From contig NZ_BQYK01000002.1 in assembly GCF_023168145.1 (NCBI RefSeq), positions 191,165-238,321 on the forward strand: a stretch of DNA of 47,157 nt. The letters run 5' to 3'. Origin of the DNA: Sporosarcina sp. NCCP-2222. GTDB lineage: Bacteria > Bacillota > Bacilli > Bacillales_A > Planococcaceae. How positions within the stretch are numbered: position 1 is the stretch's first letter; every line of letters starts with the position of its first letter. The notes under the pieces were generated by a model. That model saw nothing but the letters and a program-made list of their open reading frames with translations. It was not told where the DNA came from and did not search any database. The translations under genes were made by a program, and so were the position numbers. Positions 42,959-47,157 of this stretch are shown piece by piece.

Positions 42959-43033
42959 TGGTGACCCCTACGGGATTCGAACCCGTGTTACCGCCGTGAA
43001 AGGGCGGTGTCTTAACCGCTTGACCAAGGGGCC
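42959..43033 (-). tRNA. tRNA-Glu (anticodon TTC)
   Basis: A 75-base cloverleaf with acceptor GGCCCCT/AGGGGTC, anticodon loop CTTTCAC read as TTC, T-arm GGTTCGAATCC and an encoded CCA end. Confidence 0.97.
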
Positions 43034-43045
43034 GTATAAATAAAA

Positions 43046-43130
43046 TGGTGGTGGGGGACGGATTCGAACCGCCGAACCCGGAGGGAGCGGATTTACAGTC
43101 CGCCGCGTTTAGCCACTTCGCTACCCCACC
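43046..43130 (-). tRNA. tRNA-Tyr (anticodon GTA)
   Basis: An 85-base tRNA with the long variable arm expected of tRNA-Tyr, acceptor GGTGGGG/CCCCACC, anticodon loop CTGTAAA read as GTA and an encoded CCA end. Confidence 0.97.
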
Positions 43131-43201
43131 GATTTAAAATTGCGATAAGCTTCGCATGACTATGTCATCTGCTTTCGCATATATACGAGCTTTTTTAAGA
43201 A

Positions 43202-43277
43202 TGGAGCTTCCAGCCGGGCTCGAACCGGCGACCTCTTCCTTACCATGGAAGCACTCTACCTGCTGAGCTATGGAAGC
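43202..43277 (-). tRNA. tRNA-Thr (anticodon GGT)
   Basis: A 76-base cloverleaf with acceptor GCTTCCA/TGGAAGC, anticodon loop ATGGTAA read as GGT, T-arm GGTTCGAGCCC and an encoded CCA end. It is first in the four-tRNA unit. Confidence 0.95.
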
Positions 43278-43322
43278 AGAGTTGTCCATTGAGAGCATTC
43301 TTCTCTCCTAGGCACAAAACCT

Positions 43323-43351
43323 ATTGTAAGGTTGGTCATTTTAAAAGTCAA
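43323..43351 (-). promoter_or_regulatory. Promoter of the Thr-Tyr-Glu-Gln tRNA unit
   Basis: On the minus strand TTGACT (plus 43346-43351), 17 bases, TACAAT (plus 43323-43328). A strong housekeeping promoter about 45 bases before tRNA-Thr. Confidence 0.85.
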
Positions 43352-43384
43352 TAGTTATTGAAATATTTTTTATTTAATTTGGCA

Positions 43385-43408
43385 ATAAAAAACCACTTCA
43401 GCAAGTGG
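43385..43408 (-). terminator. Terminator between tRNA-Asn and tRNA-Thr
   Basis: On the minus strand CCACTT pairs with AAGTGG around GCTG, followed by a T run (TTTTTTATT). It ends the tRNA-Asn transcript. Confidence 0.8.
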
Positions 43409-43426
43409 CAGCCTGTAAAATAAAAA

Positions 43427-43501
43427 TGGCTCCGCAGGTAGGACTCGAACCTACGACCGATCGGTTAACAGCCGATTGCTCTACCACTGAGCTACTGCGG
43501 A
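43427..43501 (-). tRNA. tRNA-Asn (anticodon GTT)
   Basis: A 75-base cloverleaf with acceptor TCCGCAG/CTGCGGA, anticodon loop CTGTTAA read as GTT, T-arm GGTTCGAGTCC and an encoded CCA end. It has its own promoter and terminator. Confidence 0.97.
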
Positions 43502-43526
43502 ATATTATGTATTGAGCACAAAAAGT

Positions 43527-43554
43527 AGTATACCACAATTCTTAGTTTTTTCAA
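43527..43554 (-). promoter_or_regulatory. Promoter of tRNA-Asn
   Basis: On the minus strand TTGAAA (plus 43549-43554), 16 bases, TATACT (plus 43527-43532), with an extended TGG before it. Confidence 0.8.
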
Positions 43555-43664
43555 GACTTTTTATGTGCTTGCCGTAACGACTTTTTTATATTATCACGGA
43601 GATTCATATTGGTCAAGCCTATTTCATAAAGTATTTTATTATCGTACTTCAAAGGGGTTCTACT

Positions 43665-44324
43665 ATGAAGAAAATCATTATTCTAACTATCCTCATATGC
43701 GGGATTTTATTGCTCGTCCCGTTCACAAACAAACCCGCATTACTGTCCGTCTTCAAACTGACGGAGGAGCCGGAACATATTATTGTGCGCGGATCATCCG
43801 GTTCTGCTTTAACTGTCAACATTTCATTTGGAGACGTGGATGTCGAAAATTGGATCGCTAATTTAAAAGCCCCCTACCCGCTCTTGTTTCTCGATATGGA
43901 TTGGGTCGATCGCTTTCCAGAGACAGTGGAGTTGATTAAAGAGAAGAACATTCCGGTTGCTCTTTTAGGACATCCCGGGGAAGCATATCACCAAAATACT
44001 GAATTGCTGATTGGCCAATTGGAACGATTTGAAAAAGTTTTCGGTTCACAACCGCTCTGGTTCCGAACGGCGGATGAGGATTTTCCTTATCCACTTCGCA
44101 CTGCATTATGGGAAGCGGAAGTTAACGCACTTGGCTCTTCTGCCATTTACACTGGCGGAGAAGTTCCACCCGTCATCGAGGGAGAAATCCTATCTGTGCC
44201 GCTGCATCGTGAAGTCAGAGTATCGTTCGTAGATTTGAAGAACTTAATGGATAGCAGGGAATTTCACCCACTGGAAGATGTACTGTTTGCCATGTCAGCA
44301 AAAGTGAAGAAAATACCGAAATAG
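43665..44324 (+). CDS. Degenerate polysaccharide-deacetylase (NodB) fold protein, exported or membrane-anchored
   Basis: A 219-residue protein with an N-terminal hydrophobic segment (residues 4-20). The rest aligns in outline with NodB deacetylases: strand ISFGDVD (54-59) where TFDDG is expected, LFLDMDWVDRFPETVELIKE for the 'FF-x-x-G-x-W-x-x-x-x-P-E' helix, LLGHPGEAYHQN for the H-x-x-x-H motif, PLWFRTADED (131-138) for FRPPYG, and LWEAEVNALGSS for the final strand. The metal ligands and catalytic Asp are mostly lost. It stands at the place where pdaB usually lies beside kbaA, but in the opposite direction to kbaA. It is probably not an active deacetylase. Confidence 0.6.
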   Translation: MKKIIILTILICGILLLVPFTNKPALLSVFKLTEEPEHIIVRGSSGSALTVNISFGDVDVENWIANLKAPYPLLFLDMDWVDRFPETVELIKEKNIPVALLGHPGEAYHQNTELLIGQLERFEKVFGSQPLWFRTADEDFPYPLRTALWEAEVNALGSSAIYTGGEVPPVIEGEILSVPLHREVRVSFVDLKNLMDSREFHPLEDVLFAMSAKVKKIPK

Positions 44325-44362
44325 GGTGGATGCTCCTTCCATCTCAGGAAAGAACATCTACA

Positions 44363-44405
44363 CAAAAGGCGGCTTGGAATCTAAAGATCCAACCGCCTTT
44401 TTCAT
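44363..44405. terminator. Bidirectional terminator between the deacetylase-like gene and kbaA
   Basis: AAAGGCGG and CCGCCTTT pair with an inner TTGGA/TCCAA stem. T-rich on plus (TTTTTC) and AAAAG/TTTTG on the other side. It serves both convergent genes. Confidence 0.88.
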
Positions 44406-44410
44406 GTTCA

Positions 44411-45076
44411 TTATGATTTCGCCAATTTCCGCGCTTTTCGGCGCTCCTCTAATTTGGCTTTGTCCTCGTCAGATTTCCGATTATACTTAGGCAGCATTAA
44501 TAATTGATATGCATTTACCGCAAGCAATGGGAATAATAAGATCGTCACCCATGAATCAATATTGCCGGAGCGAACCATTAACGCAGGCAGCCATTCAAGT
44601 GTCGTAATGACAATCATGAAAAACAAGGCGGAGATAAGGGCATGTTTTTTTGTCCACTTCGCTTTGTAATAAGCTGTGACAATGGAAGTAGCCAATAGTG
44701 TGAACAGCAACACTAAATATAATACCGTCCGTCCCGTATTTCCAGACGTCAGTTCAAATCTGAAGAAGATAAGATCAAACAGGACAACCGCGATGATCAG
44801 CAGCTGCACCCAATTCCATAATGTTAACGAGCGGAACATGTTCACCCCGAATTGGTGTACTGTCAAATAAGCAAAAAAGCCCATTTGTGCTACAACACTC
44901 ATTGTAAAACCGAGAAAGATCATCCATAAAAAAGCGCCGATAAATTCCAGATATTCTCCGGACGCCACATATTGCGAGAAGAATTCCCACCGGACAATCA
45001 GCCCTGCAATTGCCGTGATCCCTCCTCCAATTAACAATGCATTAAAAAAGAACTTTACCCAATTTCGTATTGTCAC
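44411..45076 (-). CDS. kbaA: KinB-signalling pathway activation protein KbaA
   Basis: A 221-residue polytopic membrane protein with six hydrophobic helices and a basic C-terminal tail (SDEDKAKLEERRKARKLAKS). The sequence and its position next to gerD and salA match KbaA, which activates the KinB sporulation sensor kinase. The start is taken as the GTG at 45076, nine bases after GGGG; an ATG at 45106 has no ribosome binding site. It is slightly longer than B. subtilis KbaA. It supports a sporulating host. Confidence 0.9.
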   Translation of the reverse strand: MTIRNWVKFFFNALLIGGGITAIAGLIVRWEFFSQYVASGEYLEFIGAFLWMIFLGFTMSVVAQMGFFAYLTVHQFGVNMFRSLTLWNWVQLLIIAVVLFDLIFFRFELTSGNTGRTVLYLVLLFTLLATSIVTAYYKAKWTKKHALISALFFMIVITTLEWLPALMVRSGNIDSWVTILLFPLLAVNAYQLLMLPKYNRKSDEDKAKLEERRKARKLAKS

Positions 45077-45153
45077 TACATCGTTCCCCTTTTCAATTGC
45101 TTCCATAAGTGTATCAACGTTTTTGCAAAAAATCTATTTCATTGTGTGATCTA

Positions 45154-45185
45154 TGCATATTACGCACCATATTGTGAACAATAAT
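45154..45185 (+). promoter_or_regulatory. Possible forespore (SigG-type) promoter of gerD
   Basis: TGCATA (45154-45159) followed after 17-19 bases by AACAATA/CAATAAT. The -35 fits the forespore sigma-G pattern, the -10 only partly. gerD is sigma-G-dependent in B. subtilis. Weak. Confidence 0.3.
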
Positions 45186-45217
45186 TGAAAAAGCAGCTGG
45201 AAGGGAATTTGATATCC

Positions 45218-45829
45218 ATGAGAAAGAAGTGGATCTTTATCGTCGCTTGTGCGTTTCTGCTGATGGGCTGTACTCAGCAGCAGCAGAATCCGAATTATGA
45301 CGAAATGAAAAAGATGATGACCGATGCACTGCAAACCGAAGATGGAAAAAAAGCACTCCGGAAAACATTAAGTGACCCTGAATTTAGGGAACTGATTGTG
45401 TTGGAGCAGCCGGAAGTGAAAAAGTCCATTGAAGATACACTGCTGTCGAAAAAGGGCGAGGATTTCTGGAAACATGCGTTTGAGGACCCAAAATTCACAG
45501 AAGCTGTTGCCAAAAGCATGAAAAAACAGCAACAAGATATTATGTCACAACTCATGAATGATTCATCATTCCAAAAGGAAATGCAGGATTTCTTTGCTCA
45601 ACCGGATATGCAGAAGCAAATGGAAACGATATTAAAATCATCCGAGTTGAAAAAACAGATGGAAAAATCCGTTGAGGATACGATCAACAATCCACTCATG
45701 CAAGCCAAGTGGCAGGAACTGATTTTAAAAGCCGGAGAAGTCACACCGACTAAAAGCGAGGATAAAGGTGGGGGCGGCCAAGGTGGCGGAAGCGGAGGAG
45801 GAGGAGAAAAAGGCGGAGGAGGCCAATAA
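45218..45829 (+). CDS. gerD: Spore germination lipoprotein GerD
   Basis: A 203-residue lipoprotein: signal peptide and lipobox LMGC (Cys18), then a helical domain with NPNYDEMKKMMTDALQTEDG and DPEFRELIVLEQPEVKKSIE. It ends in a long Gly/Glu/Lys-rich low-complexity tail (about residues 183-203). GerD is a spore inner-membrane lipoprotein needed for clustering of germinant receptors (germinosome). The ATG at 45218 gives a proper lipoprotein signal; the ribosome binding site (AAGGG) is a little far. The Gly-rich tail codes for one arm of the terminator. Confidence 0.95.
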   Translation: MRKKWIFIVACAFLLMGCTQQQQNPNYDEMKKMMTDALQTEDGKKALRKTLSDPEFRELIVLEQPEVKKSIEDTLLSKKGEDFWKHAFEDPKFTEAVAKSMKKQQQDIMSQLMNDSSFQKEMQDFFAQPDMQKQMETILKSSELKKQMEKSVEDTINNPLMQAKWQELILKAGEVTPTKSEDKGGGGQGGGSGGGGEKGGGGQ

Positions 45830-45848
45830 GCCTTCCCCGCCTTTTTTC
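45807..45848. terminator. Terminator overlapping the gerD 3' end
   Basis: AAAGGCGG and CCGCCTTT pair with an inner GGC/GCC stem, followed by TTTTTTC on plus. The left arm is inside the gerD coding sequence and the stop codon is in the loop. On the minus strand, AAAAAG/CTTTTT also allows salA termination. Confidence 0.85.
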
Positions 45849-46902
45849 ATTTCGTCTTTTCAATCACTTCTGAAGCAATCTGCTTATAAATCGAGCCAAT
45901 TGGATGATCTTCCCCATATACCGATGGCGCAAAGTCACTTTCATTCCAATCAGGCTGTCCTAAAGGTATCTGCCCTAACAATTCTGTACGCAGCTCTTCA
46001 GCAAGCTTCGGGCCGCCTCCTGATCCGAAGACGTACTCTTTCTCTCCCGTTACCTTCGATTCGAACCATGCCATATTTTCAATGACACCTAAAATCTCAT
46101 GTTCTGTCTGAAGTGCCATAGCACCTGCTCGCGCAGCTACGAATGCAGCGGTTGGATGTGGAGTAGTAACAACAATCTCCTTGGATGATGGAATCATCTG
46201 GTGGATATCAAGCGCCACATCCCCCGTGCCCGGCGGCAAGTCCAAGATAAGGTAATCAAGAGGACCCCATTCTACATCTCTGAAAAATTGGTCCAGCACC
46301 TTACCTAACATCGGACCGCGCCAGACGACCGGCGCATTATCTTCAACGAAGAAGCCCATGGAAATGACCTTGACGCCAAATCGATCGACCGGGATGATCC
46401 GGTCGCCGCGAACGATCGGCAAATCAGTGATCCCCATCATATCTGGGATGCTGAATCCATAAATATCCGCATCAATTAAACCGACCTTTTTGCCAAGTCT
46501 GGCAAGGGCGACTGCCAGATTGACAGAGACAGTCGACTTGCCAACACCGCCTTTGCCCGAAGCAATCGAAATGAAGGTAATATCATTTAAAGGAGAGAGC
46601 AAGTCTTGCGTCTCTGCTTCCGTTGCGGTTCCTCTGAATTTCTCAAGTGTTTCGGCTGGCAGTTCTTCAAAGCGAATTCCAACTGAATCGGCTCCTGCCG
46701 CTTTTAATACTTCGACAACTTTCATTTGCAAAGCCATTTGTTCCGCTGTATTAATTTTAGCTATGGCCAGCTTCACACTGACGTGCGCTTTTTCCTCTTT
46801 TACGGACACATTTACAATTCCGCCTGTCTCGGATAACGGTCTATGTAGAAACGGATCTTGTAATTCGCCGACAATGTCACGGACGTTCTGTTCTGTCAAC
46901 AC
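45847..46902 (-). CDS. salA: Mrp/NBP35-family iron-sulphur carrier ATPase SalA
   Basis: A 351-residue protein with an N-terminal MIP18/DUF59 domain (residues 1-90), then a ParA-like ATPase with deviant Walker A ASGKGGVGKST (about 113-123), GLIDADIYGFS, and Walker B LDYLILDLPPGTGD. It is Mrp/SalA, which in B. subtilis also represses scoC and so controls exoprotease production. The GTG at 46902 lies nine bases after AAGGAG. It is convergent with gerD and follows cwlD in the same direction. Confidence 0.95.
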   Translation of the reverse strand: MLTEQNVRDIVGELQDPFLHRPLSETGGIVNVSVKEEKAHVSVKLAIAKINTAEQMALQMKVVEVLKAAGADSVGIRFEELPAETLEKFRGTATEAETQDLLSPLNDITFISIASGKGGVGKSTVSVNLAVALARLGKKVGLIDADIYGFSIPDMMGITDLPIVRGDRIIPVDRFGVKVISMGFFVEDNAPVVWRGPMLGKVLDQFFRDVEWGPLDYLILDLPPGTGDVALDIHQMIPSSKEIVVTTPHPTAAFVAARAGAMALQTEHEILGVIENMAWFESKVTGEKEYVFGSGGGPKLAEELRTELLGQIPLGQPDWNESDFAPSVYGEDHPIGSIYKQIASEVIEKTK

Positions 46903-46915
46903 GATAAAACACTCC

Positions 46916-46939
46916 TTAGAGGCTAATTTTCTCCTCTAA
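46916..46939 (-). promoter_or_regulatory. Inverted repeat in the salA leader
   Basis: TTAGAGG and CCTCTAA flank a ten-base centre just upstream of the GTG, with the AAGGAG site beginning in the downstream arm. An extended -10 (TGGTATACT on the minus strand) overlaps its upstream end. It may be an operator, and SalA is known to bind DNA in B. subtilis. Confidence 0.55.
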
Positions 46940-46978
46940 GTATACCATAGTACAACTCATACAAAGCGGGTATCTGCT

Positions 46979-47157
46979 TCATCTCTCTTCTAAATCATAA
47001 TATTGAATGATTCCTTCTACGATGGAGTCGGCCACTTTGGCTTGGTAAGCCGGATCAACGAGCAATCCGCGTTCTTCCGGATTGGAGATGAAGCCTGTTT
47101 CAACCAACACAGAAGGCATAGGAACTTTTTTCAATAAATAGACCCCTTTAATCGAGA
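46979..47157 (-). CDS. cwlD: N-acetylmuramoyl-L-alanine amidase CwlD, C-terminal part (cut by window edge)
   Basis: The last 59 codons are present: KVPMPSVLVETGFISNPEER, then GLLVDPAYQAKVADSIVEGI. The V-E-T-G-F-I-S-N-P-E-E motif carries the catalytic Glu of amidase-3 enzymes. Position next to salA and gerD makes it CwlD, the sporulation amidase needed for muramic-delta-lactam in the spore cortex. The start and N-terminal part lie outside the window. Confidence 0.92.
   Translation of the reverse strand, partial: SIKGVYLLKKVPMPSVLVETGFISNPEERGLLVDPAYQAKVADSIVEGIIQYYDLEER

Overview
The window looks like a chromosomal segment of a low-to-mid GC, endospore-forming Bacillales bacterium, most likely in or near Sporosarcina/Planococcaceae. 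The evidence is Bacillus-type gene neighbourhoods (cdaA-cdaR-glmM, sigW-rsiW, cwlD-salA-gerD-kbaA), GGAGG ribosome binding sites, and sporulation or germination genes (gerD, kbaA, cwlD). The genus is inferred from gene content only.

Positions 1-11035 (minus strand) hold a complete Bacillus-type (Yuk/Yue) type VII secretion operon: esxA, yukD/esaB, essB, essC, esaA, essA. It runs through 4-base start/stop overlaps into an LXG effector cassette made of two small helical partner proteins and the N-terminal 210 residues of an LXG protein cut by the window edge. Positions 11.5-20.8 kb are ordinary accessory and metabolic genes: a nitronate monooxygenase-like enzyme, two small membrane-associated proteins, a decayed solute-binding-protein fragment, an ArsR regulator with an MFS transporter, a two-gene ABC transporter, a Rieske oxygenase, an NCS2 purine-type permease with paired PurR boxes, YwbE and a methyltransferase.

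Two tandem-repeat arrays stand out. Array 1 (about 20.93-21.63 kb) has 34 monomers at an exact 20-bp period. Array 2 (about 29.49-30.01 kb) has 25 monomers at 21 bp, with four 19-bp steps. They differ in sequence but share a design: a conserved core plus a variable half, with two monomer types tending to alternate. Each stops just upstream of a regulated promoter, array 1 before an ECF sigma/anti-sigma operon and array 2 before the PhoP boxes of pstB.

Between and after them lie a marR-MMPL exporter operon whose promoter and ribosome binding site sit in a 45-bp palindrome, an amidohydrolase, ytoQ, and the phosphate transporter genes. The latter form two separate PhoP-type units, pstB alone and pstS-pstC-pstA, whose promoters have identical geometry.

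Positions 34.1-47.2 kb are conserved core: glmM-cdaR-cdaA (peptidoglycan precursor and c-di-AMP synthesis), rsiW-sigW with a SigW-type autoregulatory promoter, arginase, a PAS-GGDEF-EAL protein, five tRNA genes in two transcription units (Asn; Thr-Tyr-Glu-Gln), a degenerate polysaccharide-deacetylase-fold protein at the place where pdaB is expected, kbaA, gerD, salA/mrp and the 3' end of cwlD.
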